Positions 33,074 to 42,180 of a stretch of DNA of 64,000 nucleotides are shown piece after piece. The notes beneath the pieces were generated by a model that made no database searches, was not told the DNA's origin, and worked only from the letters and a program-made list of their open reading frames with translations. A program made the position numbers and the translations under genes. Position 1 is the stretch's first letter, and each line of letters begins with the position of its first letter. This DNA comes from Gardnerella vaginalis (lineage in GTDB: Bacteria; Actinomycetota; Actinomycetes; Actinomycetales; Bifidobacteriaceae). Location: NCBI RefSeq assembly GCF_001546455.1, contig NZ_KQ956819.1:62001-126000 (forward strand). Reading direction: 5' to 3'.

Positions 33074-35140
33074 TGTTGTTGTAGAAGTAGACGAAGAGTC
33101 GGAGCTAGAAGTTCTTCCAGGATCTGTTCTTCTTCCATATCTTAAATTGCTATCTAAGGAAGATTGCAAAGTCCTTACAGTAAGCGTTATTGTAGAGCCT
33201 TTGTCTATCTTAGATCCTTCTTTTTCCGACATGCTTTCAACAAGATCATCGTCTTTAGCAGAAGCGTCGGCAACAACCTTAAAGCCCTTTGCTTCCAATA
33301 TTTGCTTGGCCTGCTTTAACGTTGTTACGCCAAGAGCAACATGTGGAACCTCTACCTTAGGCTTGCCTTTAGAAACATAGAGCGTTATAGCGCTATGCGG
33401 CTTTACAGCAGCCCCAGCAGACGGATTCATCTTAGTAACAGTTCCTTCCGCAGCTGTTTCAGATTCTTCTTCTACAGTGTTAACGGTAAAACCAAGATTT
33501 TGCAATTCGCTAGTAACAACATCTTTAGATTGGCCAACCATTCCATCAGGAATCTTTGTTAAACCAGAAGAAATGTACAAAGTAACCATTGAACCTTTAT
33601 CTGCAAACGAATCTGCAACTGGGTCCGTTCGTGTAACATGATTCTTTTTAACGTCTGTACTGTCTTCCACTCTAACGTTAGAAATCTTAAATCCTGCCCT
33701 TTCAAGAGCCTTTCTAGCAGCTTCTTGCGATTTTCCAGTAACATCTGGAACCTTAGTTGACTGAGGACCAACAGAGAACCAAACACTAACTCTAGAACCA
33801 GATGCAACTTTATCTCCACCTTTAGGAGACTGCCTGGTAAAAGTACCTTCTGGCTTAGTAGACTTATCGTCTTCCAAAATATCTGGAATAAGACCAAGAG
33901 CACGAAGCTTTTCTTTAGCAGCATCTTGAGTAGTTGTTTCTGTAAACGTTGGAACAACAATATCTCCAGCAATCTTACTGCGATTTAACATAAACAAGAT
34001 TCCGCCAACAACAATCGCGCAAACAATCGCAGATATAACAGAAGCAATAACAATACGCTTGCTTCTTTTTGCCTGGTTTGCAGCACGCTGAGCTGCTCTA
34101 GTGTTGTAACCCGAATTTTGGTACGCATCAAACTGCCCTGTAATGGCACCAAAGCTCTGCGTAGAGGCGGTATCTGCAGCACCCATAGCCTGCGTTGCAG
34201 CGTTCTGCTCCGCCTGCTTTCTTGCACGCATATTAGCCAAATCGGTTAAAGGATTAAAGGCTGCTGCAACAGGAACACCACCGTTCATAAACGCCAATAT
34301 GTCGTTTTTAAACTCTGCAGCCGTTGCGTACCTATTCTGCCTATCTTTTGCCATTGCTTTAGCGCAAATCTTATCCCACATTGCAGGCAAGCCTGGAACA
34401 AGCGTGCTTAAAGGCGTGGCCACTTCCGAAACGTGCTGATATGCGATTGCAACAGCGGAATCGCCAGTAAAAGGCGGCCTTCCAGTTAGCATCTCGTATA
34501 AAACACATCCTGCAGAATACAAGTCGGATCGCATGTCAACCTGCTCGCCGCGAGCCTGCTCTGGAGACAAGTATTGCGCGGTTCCAACAACACCCTGCGA
34601 TTGCGTCATTGTTGTTGCAGAATCGTCTAGCGCCCTGGCAATTCCAAAATCCATAACCTTAACAATGCCCTGCTCGGAAATCATAATGTTTCCAGGCTTA
34701 ATGTCTCGGTGAATTACGCCCATTCTATGCGAATATTCCAATGCATTTAAAACGCCAAGCATAACCTGCTCAGAATCACGCTGGCTTAAAGCACCGTTCA
34801 TCTTAAGAATGTCGCGAAGCGTTTTGCCTTTAACATATTCCATAACAAGATACGGCAAATGCTCTTCTACGCCATTGTCGTCTACAACAGATTCTTCTCC
34901 AGAATCATAGATATTTACTATGTTTGGATTGTTCATCTGCGCGATTGAATGTGCTTCTCGGCGGAAGCGAGACAAAAAGATCTCGTCATTTGCCAAATCA
35001 GAACGCATGATTTTAACAGCAACGGTACGACCCAAGCGCTTATCTTCTGCGACTCGCACTTCGGCCATTCCACCGCGGCCAATCAATTCACCTAATTGGT
35101 ACCGTCCATTCGCTAATGAGGTAGGCATTGTGTTACTCAT
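33056..35140 (-). CDS. pknB: Ser/Thr protein kinase PknB with four PASTA domains
   Basis: Master regulator of cell-wall growth in actinobacteria. The 694 residues: kinase domain (about 10-275) with GRGGMAEV, VAVKIM (catalytic lysine), HRDIKPGN, DFGIA and the GTAQYLSPEQA activation segment; a juxtamembrane region; one membrane helix (about 362-383, IVIASVISAIVCAIVVGGIL); then four extracellular PASTA units that sense muropeptides or lipid II. The tail is serine and threonine rich. Overlaps pknA by four bases (ATGA). Last gene of the fhaA operon. Substrates known in relatives include FhaA and the MviN pseudokinase. Confidence 0.96.
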   Translation of the reverse strand: MSNTMPTSLANGRYQLGELIGRGGMAEVRVAEDKRLGRTVAVKIMRSDLANDEIFLSRFRREAHSIAQMNNPNIVNIYDSGEESVVDDNGVEEHLPYLVMEYVKGKTLRDILKMNGALSQRDSEQVMLGVLNALEYSHRMGVIHRDIKPGNIMISEQGIVKVMDFGIARALDDSATTMTQSQGVVGTAQYLSPEQARGEQVDMRSDLYSAGCVLYEMLTGRPPFTGDSAVAIAYQHVSEVATPLSTLVPGLPAMWDKICAKAMAKDRQNRYATAAEFKNDILAFMNGGVPVAAAFNPLTDLANMRARKQAEQNAATQAMGAADTASTQSFGAITGQFDAYQNSGYNTRAAQRAANQAKRSKRIVIASVISAIVCAIVVGGILFMLNRSKIAGDIVVPTFTETTTQDAAKEKLRALGLIPDILEDDKSTKPEGTFTRQSPKGGDKVASGSRVSVWFSVGPQSTKVPDVTGKSQEAARKALERAGFKISNVRVEDSTDVKKNHVTRTDPVADSFADKGSMVTLYISSGLTKIPDGMVGQSKDVVTSELQNLGFTVNTVEEESETAAEGTVTKMNPSAGAAVKPHSAITLYVSKGKPKVEVPHVALGVTTLKQAKQILEAKGFKVVADASAKDDDLVESMSEKEGSKIDKGSTITLTVRTLQSSLDSNLRYGRRTDPGRTSSSDSSSTSTTTSDSGF

Positions 35141-36102
35141 TGCTGCTCCTTGCGGTCGTTATTATTCAAAATGTTAATAATATTCACTTGAGTTTTTGGA
35201 ACACTTCTAACGCTGCGTCTAATGCGATTTGCGCTGGAAGAATCTATTGGATTTTTATTGTTGAATGCTGTTTGCTGATCCAAAAGTCTTCTTTCGATTT
35301 TTGCAAGCACTTTCGAAACAACAAGAGCATCTTTAGGTCTGTCTTTTGGATTCTTAGAAAGCATTGACATTACAAACTGTCTTAGCTGAACATCAACGCT
35401 ATCTGGAAGAGGCGGAACAGGGTCATTAACGTGTGCTGCCGCAATATCTACAGGCGTGGCACCAGTAAATGGCCTATGGCCACAAAGCCCTTCGTACGCA
35501 ACAACGCCAAGAGAATAAATATCGGACTGTGCTGTTGCCTGCTCTCCTTGAGCCTGCTCTGGGGAAATGTATTGAGCCGTTCCAACAACCATTCCATCTT
35601 GAGTAATCTGCTCTTGGTCGTTAGAGTACGAAACGCCAAAATCTGTAATCTTTACGTTTCCCGTTTCGGAAACCATAATATTTGCTGGCTTAACGTCCCT
35701 ATGAATTACTCCATGCGAATGAGCAACAAAAAGACCTCTAGCGGTTTGAATAAGAATAGGCAGCAAGCGCGTTGGCTCTACAGTTTTTTCTTTATGATAC
35801 AAATCTGCCAAAGACTTGCTAGGAACATATTCCATAATCAAAAAACCAATGCCATCATGCTCGTAGTAGTCAAATAGCGCTGCAATGTTTGGGTGAGCAA
35901 GATTAGCCGAATTATGTGCTTCTGCTCTAAGTCTGCGCAATTTAGCTTCAACATTATTAGTGTCTGTTCTAAGCGCTTTAATGGCCACTATTCTGCCCAG
36001 CTGTATATCGAAGCCCTTCCAGACTTCTCCCATACCGCCTTGTGCAAGCCTTCTATCTAGCCTGTATCGATGATGAACTAACTGTCCTTCAACAAGTTTC
36101 AT
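35137..36102 (-). CDS. pknA: Ser/Thr protein kinase PknA-like, soluble
   Basis: A second Hanks-type kinase, 321 residues, with AQGGMGEVWKG, VAIKAL, HRDVKPAN, DFGVS and GTAQYISPEQAQGE. Unlike typical PknA it has no membrane helix: after the kinase domain (about residue 275) only a short polar tail rich in asparagine and arginine follows. It overlaps both neighbours by four bases (pbpA stop and pknB start), so it is translated in coupling with them. Function is inferred from position: phosphorylation of division and wall proteins together with PknB. Confidence 0.93.
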   Translation of the reverse strand: MKLVEGQLVHHRYRLDRRLAQGGMGEVWKGFDIQLGRIVAIKALRTDTNNVEAKLRRLRAEAHNSANLAHPNIAALFDYYEHDGIGFLIMEYVPSKSLADLYHKEKTVEPTRLLPILIQTARGLFVAHSHGVIHRDVKPANIMVSETGNVKITDFGVSYSNDQEQITQDGMVVGTAQYISPEQAQGEQATAQSDIYSLGVVAYEGLCGHRPFTGATPVDIAAAHVNDPVPPLPDSVDVQLRQFVMSMLSKNPKDRPKDALVVSKVLAKIERRLLDQQTAFNNKNPIDSSSANRIRRSVRSVPKTQVNIINILNNNDRKEQQ

Positions 36103-37565
36103 TGCTTAAGCGCCTCCTTCATCACCTGTCGCATAATAGGTCCTGCCGTAAGTGTTCCGTACGTACTGGCATTGTGAATAACAACTGCTACAGCTATTTT
36201 AGGGTCTTCTGCTGGTGCAAATCCAATAACCCAACCATTAATAGCCTGATTTCTAAACCCAATTTGTGCTGTTCCTGATTTTGCAGCAACATGAACATTT
36301 GGCAAAGAAAGATTTGGGTTACTTTTTACAACCACACTTTGCATCATAGCATTAAGTTTTGCAGCACTTTGCGCACTTAAAGCTTGACTCATAACAGTAG
36401 GGGTTGTTTGAGATATAACAGACAAATCGCTAGATCTTACACAGTCAACAAGAGTTGGCTTCATAAGAGTGCCATTATTTGCAATAGCAGCCGCAATCAT
36501 AGCGTTTTGAAGAGGTGTAACCCTGGCATCTCCCTGACCAATCGACTGAAGAGCAAGCTTATCTTGCGTAGGCTTTTGATTAAGCAAAGACGCAACAACT
36601 CTCATTGGGAAGCCAGTTGAATCAGAACCATCTAAAGTAAACGAGCTAAACAATCCAAACTTTTTAGCCTGCTTTACAATTGCATCGGATCCTAAAGACA
36701 CTCCTAGTTGAGCAAACGCCGTATTTGAAGAATACGCCAATGCGTCTTCAAACGATATTTGCCCATTTGTTCCACTTGCGCTTGGAACAACGTTTGTAAG
36801 ATGCGTTTGAGTTCCCGGAAGAGTGTAAACCGATCCAGCTGGAATCGAAGTGTTTAAATCATATTTTCCAGTTTCTAAAGCGGTTGCCGCAACAACAGTC
36901 TTAAAGGTAGATCCAGGAGCATAAAGTTCAGATATTGAACGATTTAGCATTGGATTATATATGTTAGACACAAGATCTTTATAAGCCCTGTTGGCGTTCG
37001 CAGCATTGTGAGATGCAAGAGAAGAAGGATCATAGCTAGGAGTGCTAACCATTGCAAGTATTCTTCCCGTTTTTGGCTCTATTGCAACTAAAGCGCCATT
37101 CTTGTCTTTTAAAAGATTGTATGCAAGAGTTTGAAGCTTAGTGTTAATAGATGTTTCTATAGAAGCGCCCCTATTTTCTACACCCGTAAATAGCGACTTA
37201 AACTTTTGAAGGAATAACGCATCAGATTCACCGCTTAAAAGCTGATTTCTAGAAGCCTCTATGCCTCTATCTGCTCTCTGACTTATTGAATAATACCCCG
37301 TTATTGGAGCATAAACAGCGCCATTAGAATATGATCTTTGGTATACAAACGCATCTTTAGAAGGATCCGACTTTGCTAAAACAGTTCCATCAGAAGCAAG
37401 AATCGCCCCTCTTGGAGATCCAAATTCATGATATAGCGCGCGCCTGTTTCTAGGATCAGAATTTAATTCGTTTGCTTTTATAGAAGTTATGTAGGTACTA
37501 GAAATACACAAAATCACAAACAGTACGACTACAGCAGTAAAAAGCTGTTTTAAGCATTTATTCAT
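36099..37565 (-). CDS. pbpA: penicillin-binding protein 2-type transpeptidase
   Basis: A class B penicillin-binding protein that cross-links peptidoglycan, partner of FtsW/RodA. One N-terminal membrane helix (about residues 8-25), a dimerisation region, then the transpeptidase with STFK (active serine, in APGSTFK), SSN (in AYSSNTAF) and KSGTA. At 488 residues it has the usual PbpA length. The ATG at 37565 is chosen because GGGGG lies six to ten bases upstream and it overlaps the FtsW stop by eight bases; the ATG at 37580 would use that site as codons. Confidence 0.95.
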   Translation of the reverse strand: MNKCLKQLFTAVVVLFVILCISSTYITSIKANELNSDPRNRRALYHEFGSPRGAILASDGTVLAKSDPSKDAFVYQRSYSNGAVYAPITGYYSISQRADRGIEASRNQLLSGESDALFLQKFKSLFTGVENRGASIETSINTKLQTLAYNLLKDKNGALVAIEPKTGRILAMVSTPSYDPSSLASHNAANANRAYKDLVSNIYNPMLNRSISELYAPGSTFKTVVAATALETGKYDLNTSIPAGSVYTLPGTQTHLTNVVPSASGTNGQISFEDALAYSSNTAFAQLGVSLGSDAIVKQAKKFGLFSSFTLDGSDSTGFPMRVVASLLNQKPTQDKLALQSIGQGDARVTPLQNAMIAAAIANNGTLMKPTLVDCVRSSDLSVISQTTPTVMSQALSAQSAAKLNAMMQSVVVKSNPNLSLPNVHVAAKSGTAQIGFRNQAINGWVIGFAPAEDPKIAVAVVIHNASTYGTLTAGPIMRQVMKEALKQ

Positions 37566-38982
37566 TAAATTCACCCCCATCTTCTTTAAGATTAGAGGAG
37601 TTATTTTCCCTTTCCTTAAGCTCCCTTTCTCTAAGAGCAGCTAAGGCTTCGTATTGGAAAGTATCGGATGTTACAACAGCCTCAGGCTTATTGGCCGCAT
37701 TAGAAATAACAATCAAAATAGCTGCAAGCAAATAGTTTGCAACCAAAGACGACCCTCCAGCAGCCATATATGGCATTGTTAAGCCAGTAAGAGGAATAAC
37801 AAGAGTAATACCACCAACAACAGTAAACACTTGGAATGCCATTGTAAAAACTAATCCAGATGCAAGAAGCTTTCCAAAACCGTCTTTAATCTTCATAGCC
37901 GTAATCATGCCAGACGCAATAATAATCATGTAAAGCATTAAGACTATAAATAATCCAGTTAATCCTAGTTCTTCTCCCACGGATGCATAAATAAAATCAG
38001 AATTAGCAAGAGGTGTTAAAGACGGATGCCCCTGCCCCAATCCAGTTCCTGTTATGCCTCCTGCTGCAAGGCCAAATAATCCAGTAACAATTTGAGCAGA
38101 ACCACCTGGGAATCTGTTGTAAATAACGGGGTCGTACGGATTAAGCCAAGCGTCAACTCTGTACTGAACGTGTGCAAAAAGCTTAACCGCAACCAGGCAT
38201 CCAATCATAAATGCTATAAAGCCTATTGCAAGCCAACCTTTTCTTCCAGTTGAAACGTAGAGCATAGAAACAAACATTGCAAAGAACATTAATGATGTTC
38301 CTAAGTCGTGTTGTACAACAAGAACACACATTGATGCAACCCAAACAATAGCAATAGGAGCCATGTCTTTAAACCGCGGAAGATGAATCCCCAAAATCTT
38401 AGTTCCACCAACCGCAAGCCTGTCTCTATGATCAAACAAATACGCTGCAAAGAAGAAGGCTAAGAATAGTTTTGCAAATTCTCCAGGCTGAATAGTGTGA
38501 TTTCCAAACCCAATCCAAATTCTAGCTCCGCCAATCTCTTTGCCTACTATTGGAAGCATTGGAGATAAAAGAAGAACAAGACCAATCACCATGCTAACGT
38601 ACGAGAATCTTCTAAGAATCCTATAGTCTTCCAGAACCATTACAAAAATTATGGATAGCACAAGAGCAACACAAACCCAAATAAGTTGCTTCATAGCAAC
38701 ATTAGTGTTGTGCTGCTTGTCTATTCTTGCAATCATAACAGTTCCAATAGCTGTAAGAAGAAGAATGCAAGGTAATATTACCTGGCTAGAATAAGGCTTT
38801 TTTACAATCAAAACGCCCCACAAAACCAGGTACAATGCTGTTGTTAGAGCAAACATACCAACATAGTCTGCTGGAATAAAGCCATTAACTCTTAGAAACA
38901 TTTGCAAAAATGCCACTGAAGATATAATCACAGAAAACAGCAACAAAGAGATTTGCTTAATTCGCATACTAAACATGTTCAC
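37558..38982 (-). CDS. FtsW/RodA/SpoVE family glycosyltransferase
   Basis: A SEDS-family polymerase of lipid II glycan chains, 474 residues with about ten to twelve membrane helices. Family marks: GGARIWIGFGNHTIQPGEFAK, a GMNVP-like stretch, and GGSSLVANYLLAA near the C-terminus. The start is GTG at 38982, overlapping the phosphatase stop by four bases with AGGAGG upstream. In this operon it is usually named rodA or ftsW and pairs with pbpA; which of the two it serves, elongation or division, cannot be told. Confidence 0.94.
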   Translation of the reverse strand: MNMFSMRIKQISLLLFSVIISSVAFLQMFLRVNGFIPADYVGMFALTTALYLVLWGVLIVKKPYSSQVILPCILLLTAIGTVMIARIDKQHNTNVAMKQLIWVCVALVLSIIFVMVLEDYRILRRFSYVSMVIGLVLLLSPMLPIVGKEIGGARIWIGFGNHTIQPGEFAKLFLAFFFAAYLFDHRDRLAVGGTKILGIHLPRFKDMAPIAIVWVASMCVLVVQHDLGTSLMFFAMFVSMLYVSTGRKGWLAIGFIAFMIGCLVAVKLFAHVQYRVDAWLNPYDPVIYNRFPGGSAQIVTGLFGLAAGGITGTGLGQGHPSLTPLANSDFIYASVGEELGLTGLFIVLMLYMIIIASGMITAMKIKDGFGKLLASGLVFTMAFQVFTVVGGITLVIPLTGLTMPYMAAGGSSLVANYLLAAILIVISNAANKPEAVVTSDTFQYEALAALRERELKERENNSSNLKEDGGEFNE

Positions 38983-40688
38983 GAGGTTTTACCTCCTGAA
39001 TCACTGCTAGAGTCTACAACTCCACTATTGTTTCCATCCTTATTATCTGAATTAGAAACAACGCTTTTTTGCTTATTTCCGCGCTTTTCACTCTCCCGAG
39101 CACGAACTTCTCTACCAATCAGCCTTGCATGCCCTCTTGCTTCTTTAAGACTGCTAAAACTAATACCTTCGTCAAGCTGATCTTGCCAAGACTTATCAAG
39201 ATTTTTTACTTTAATATCTGTTTCTTCAATCTGGTGAGAAAGCTCTAAACCAAATATGTTAGTAGGAACGCCTTGGTAAATAACTACTCGATCATTTCCT
39301 TTACCAATGTAGTACTGCTTTTGAGTCCAAGAGTAAACAAGATACGCTCCAGAAGCAACAATAGAGCAAACCACAAGTATTGCAAACGCAACACCTATTC
39401 TCATCCACCTTTTTCTAATCCTATTTGCCTTATGAGCCTCGGCTTGCTCTCTTTTTACAGCGCGCTGAACGTCTGGATCTCTAGGATCTGTTGATACTCT
39501 ACCGTTCTTCTTTTTTACAATCGGAATCTCATTTGTGTCGGTAGATCTAAGTTCCTCTTCATTTCTTAAATGAGAAGGCTGCACTAATCGAGTGGTTTCT
39601 GCAATTTTCTCAGATTTTTCTGTTGATTTTGAATCCGTTTGCATAAGAGCAGCAGCCCTTTGCGCAGGCGAATCCTTGCCTTCTCTTAAAACTGGTGTAG
39701 AAGAAACAGCTTTATTAACAATATCTGCTATAGACTCTAAATCTTTGCTTGCGGCACCGCCGATTAATGGCGTTTGATGTGGTAAATCAAAAGCATCCGC
39801 ATCCAAAGCTAATGTGGCGTCTGCTATAACAGCAGTAGCATTATCTGTGCTTCCCGCTTTAAGTGCCATTGAAACAAGTTTTTGAGCGCACTCTTCTTGG
39901 TTGGATATTGTGCTCATTATTTCTTGAATTGTGGAATCTTCTAACACTCCACAAACACCATCTGAGCAAAGAAGCCAACGATCCGAAGGGTGAGCCTGCC
40001 TAATGGCAATATCTGGCCTTGGGTCAATATCAAAATCACCTAAAACGCGCATAACAACATTACGCTGCGGATGATTCCTTGCTTCTTCTGGAGTGATATG
40101 ACCAGTATCTATTAAATGCTGAACGTAACTGTGATCACAAGTCATTCTTATAAGACGATTATCGCGCAACAAGTATGCTCTAGAATCACCTAAATGTGCA
40201 AGAACCCAGTAACCGCTTACAAGAGAGACGGCTGTTACTGTTGTTCCCATGCCAGCAAGCCTGCGTTCTCTTTTTGCTTTTCCAACTATTGCATCGTGAG
40301 CTGCCATAATTGAAGTTTCTAACATTGAAGAAACAGCTTTTACATCGTTCGGTCTTGAATCCTGCTCAATATGAGCTAAAGACCTAATGGCAATCGTGGA
40401 TGCAGTATCTCCACCAGCGTGGCCGCCCATTCCATCGCAAATAGCAGCTAATCGTTCTCCTGCAAAGGCAGAATCCTGATTATTGCTCCTAACTGTACCA
40501 ACGTCGCTAACAGCCGTGGAGTACATAAATAATGCTTTATCTATAAACGAAGCCTTATTTAAACTATTTTCTTTACTATTTGCAGCATTATCTACAGCAT
40601 TATCTACAGCATTATCTACAGATTTATCTTGATTTTGCTCTTTTTTACTATTTCTTTCATCTTCAATGTTTGAATCGAATTGCTTCAT
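38979..40688 (-). CDS. pstP: PP2C-family protein phosphatase PstP
   Basis: Removes the phosphates set by PknA and PknB. The metal-dependent phosphatase domain (about residues 55-290) shows DSAFAGERLAAICDGMGGHAGG, GTTVTAV, LLCSDGVCG and GSTDNATAV, with the metal-binding aspartates. A long polar linker, one membrane helix (about 430-455) and an extracellular tail follow; the whole is 569 residues. The N-terminus has a short polar lead of three VDNA units encoded by a 12-base repeat. Three bases separate it from fhaB. Confidence 0.94.
   Translation of the reverse strand: MKQFDSNIEDERNSKKEQNQDKSVDNAVDNAVDNAANSKENSLNKASFIDKALFMYSTAVSDVGTVRSNNQDSAFAGERLAAICDGMGGHAGGDTASTIAIRSLAHIEQDSRPNDVKAVSSMLETSIMAAHDAIVGKAKRERRLAGMGTTVTAVSLVSGYWVLAHLGDSRAYLLRDNRLIRMTCDHSYVQHLIDTGHITPEEARNHPQRNVVMRVLGDFDIDPRPDIAIRQAHPSDRWLLCSDGVCGVLEDSTIQEIMSTISNQEECAQKLVSMALKAGSTDNATAVIADATLALDADAFDLPHQTPLIGGAASKDLESIADIVNKAVSSTPVLREGKDSPAQRAAALMQTDSKSTEKSEKIAETTRLVQPSHLRNEEELRSTDTNEIPIVKKKNGRVSTDPRDPDVQRAVKREQAEAHKANRIRKRWMRIGVAFAILVVCSIVASGAYLVYSWTQKQYYIGKGNDRVVIYQGVPTNIFGLELSHQIEETDIKVKNLDKSWQDQLDEGISFSSLKEARGHARLIGREVRARESEKRGNKQKSVVSNSDNKDGNNSGVVDSSSDSGGKTS
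40585..40620. repeat. 12-bp tandem repeat, three exact units, in the pstP 5' region
   Basis: GCATTATCTACA three times without change, giving VDNA repeats near residue 25-37 of the phosphatase. Unit length is a multiple of three, so copy changes keep the frame. Confidence 0.85.
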
Positions 40689-40691
40689 AAC

Positions 40692-41219
40692 TCACCTCAA
40701 TTCAAACATTGTTGCTCCAATTCGCACAGACGTACGCGGAGACAAAACAACAGGCTCATTAACACGACTATGACCTATCATAGTTCCGTTAGTAGAACCT
40801 AAATCTTCAAGAACCCAAGATTTTACCGACTGATTAAAATACACGCGAGCGTGATGAGAAGAAACAAACTCATCGTTTAAAACAACAGTATTGTTTGCAG
40901 ACCTTCCCAAAGTAACTCCAGAAGGATCCAAAGGGAAAGATGATCCAGCTAAAGGACCGTCAATAATAACAAGCAAAGTTGGTGTTTCAGACTGATTCTT
41001 TGACTCTACGCTTGGAGAAACAATCTTATTATTTTTTAAATCTTCACTATTAGAGGCATTACTTTTGCGATGAGATTTGTTTTTCCAAGATCTGGACTTT
41101 TTAGGACTAAAAATCTCAATATCTTTGCGTAGAGAACTAACAGCAAGCCATACGAATACCCACAAAAGTACTAAAAAACTGTACTTAAGTATAGTAAAAG
41201 TTAACTCGGTTAATATCAT
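40692..41219 (-). CDS. fhaB: FHA-domain protein FhaB (FipA-like)
   Basis: A 175-residue protein with one N-terminal membrane helix (about residues 10-29) and a C-terminal FHA domain (LGRSANNTVVLNDEFVSSHH..., LGSTNGT) that binds phosphothreonine. In mycobacteria the counterpart, FipA/FhaB, links kinase signals to the division machinery. The serine, asparagine and lysine-rich linker between helix and FHA domain is unstructured. Three bases before pstP and 33 after fhaA. Confidence 0.93.
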   Translation of the reverse strand: MILTELTFTILKYSFLVLLWVFVWLAVSSLRKDIEIFSPKKSRSWKNKSHRKSNASNSEDLKNNKIVSPSVESKNQSETPTLLVIIDGPLAGSSFPLDPSGVTLGRSANNTVVLNDEFVSSHHARVYFNQSVKSWVLEDLGSTNGTMIGHSRVNEPVVLSPRTSVRIGATMFELR

Positions 41220-41252
41220 GCGCGTACTCGTATCTCTTTACGTATTCGTCTA

Positions 41253-41945
41253 CTACTCCTGATCTTGATCCGAAGCCCAGTAAAGAATACGGGTGCGTCC
41301 AATAGTAATAGTGTTTCCATCTAAGAGCGTTGCTGCTGGAGTTTGATGACCCTCAACATAAGTTCCGTTAGTAGAACCTAAATCTCGAGCAATAACACCA
41401 TCTGGCGTAACGTCTATACCAAGATGCCTACGGGAAATACCTGGATCATCAATAACAATATCGCAGCCAGAACCTCTGCCCAATATTGTGCGATCCTTTG
41501 TTAACAAATACCTATTTCCATTAATCTCAAGCATTGGATGATTTTCTGACTGCTCTTGAGTTGTTACAGGAACAGCATTCCCTGGAACAGAATCAGAAGT
41601 CAAATTAAAGTTACCTTTTGTAAGTTCGGTATCTTCTTCAAAAATAACAGCAACAGGTCCAACAAACGCATAATGCTGACTTTTTGCATATTGTGTAAGA
41701 TTATCCGCAAGCTCATTAGCTAACGCTTCACTACCAAGCTGATCAAAATCTGGAGTACTTAGTTTAAAGTGATACTCGTTTGGGGCAACTGTACGATCTC
41801 GATCAATTGGCATAGATTGGTTATCAATCTCTCGCTCTAATGCGCTGGAAAGATCAACAGGTTGCAAGTCTTTAGATCCGAATTTTGCGAAGACCCCGTT
41901 CATTGCACCTTCAACGCTCTTCTCAAGTCGGTCAAGCACGCTCAT
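41253..41945 (-). CDS. fhaA: FHA-domain protein FhaA (DUF3662)
   Basis: First gene of the wall-control operon. The N-terminal DUF3662 domain (about residues 1-115, MSVLDRLEKSVEGAMNGVF then DLQPVDLSSALEREID) and a C-terminal FHA domain (LGRGSGCDIVIDDPGISRRH, LGSTNGTYVEGHQ) are plain. It is 230 residues, much shorter than the mycobacterial protein, which has a long linker. In mycobacteria FhaA binds the phosphorylated pseudokinase part of MviN and restrains wall synthesis. The start has AAAGGG upstream and a promoter candidate lies 26-55 bases before it. Confidence 0.94.
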   Translation of the reverse strand: MSVLDRLEKSVEGAMNGVFAKFGSKDLQPVDLSSALEREIDNQSMPIDRDRTVAPNEYHFKLSTPDFDQLGSEALANELADNLTQYAKSQHYAFVGPVAVIFEEDTELTKGNFNLTSDSVPGNAVPVTTQEQSENHPMLEINGNRYLLTKDRTILGRGSGCDIVIDDPGISRRHLGIDVTPDGVIARDLGSTNGTYVEGHQTPAATLLDGNTITIGRTRILYWASDQDQE

Positions 41946-41970
41946 TGTAAACCCTTTCTATCTTTTCCTC

Positions 41971-42000
41971 ATACTACTCGTCACCTCGTACGGTGTACAA
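41971..42000 (-). promoter_or_regulatory. promoter candidate of the fhaA-pknB operon
   Basis: On the minus strand TTGTAC (41995-42000), an 18-base spacer and TAGTAT (41971-41976), 26 bases before the fhaA start. Both boxes match the consensus in four of six bases. Confidence 0.4.
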
Positions 42001-42016
42001 CTTACAACTAAATACC

Positions 42017-42064
42017 AAATACGTGTTTATCTAAATACGTGTTTATCTAAATACGTGTTTATCT
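42017..42064. repeat. three exact 16-bp repeats in the fhaA/PAP2 divergent region
   Basis: AAATACGTGTTTATCT three times head to tail. The repeats lie upstream of the promoter candidate for the fhaA operon and 117 bases before the PAP2 gene. They could be a binding array or a slippage tract. Confidence 0.85.
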
Positions 42065-42165
42065 AAATTCATTTATATACTACATTTTTACAAAATTACG
42101 CAAAATAAACAAATAAGCACTTATAAACATTCATTTATAATACACTTTTATTATATATTTCTACG

Positions 42166-42171
42166 TGTAAT
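42166..42171 (+). promoter_or_regulatory. -10 box placing a leaderless start at the PAP2 gene
   Basis: TGTAAT ends nine bases before the ATG at 42181, with no ribosome binding site in between. Overlapping TAATCT is an alternative. No clear -35 box. Confidence 0.3.
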
Positions 42172-42180
42172 CTTTAACAT

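Noticed and set aside
42017-42064. Possible CRISPR array
   Set aside because: The three repeats are directly adjacent with no spacers and there are no cas genes.
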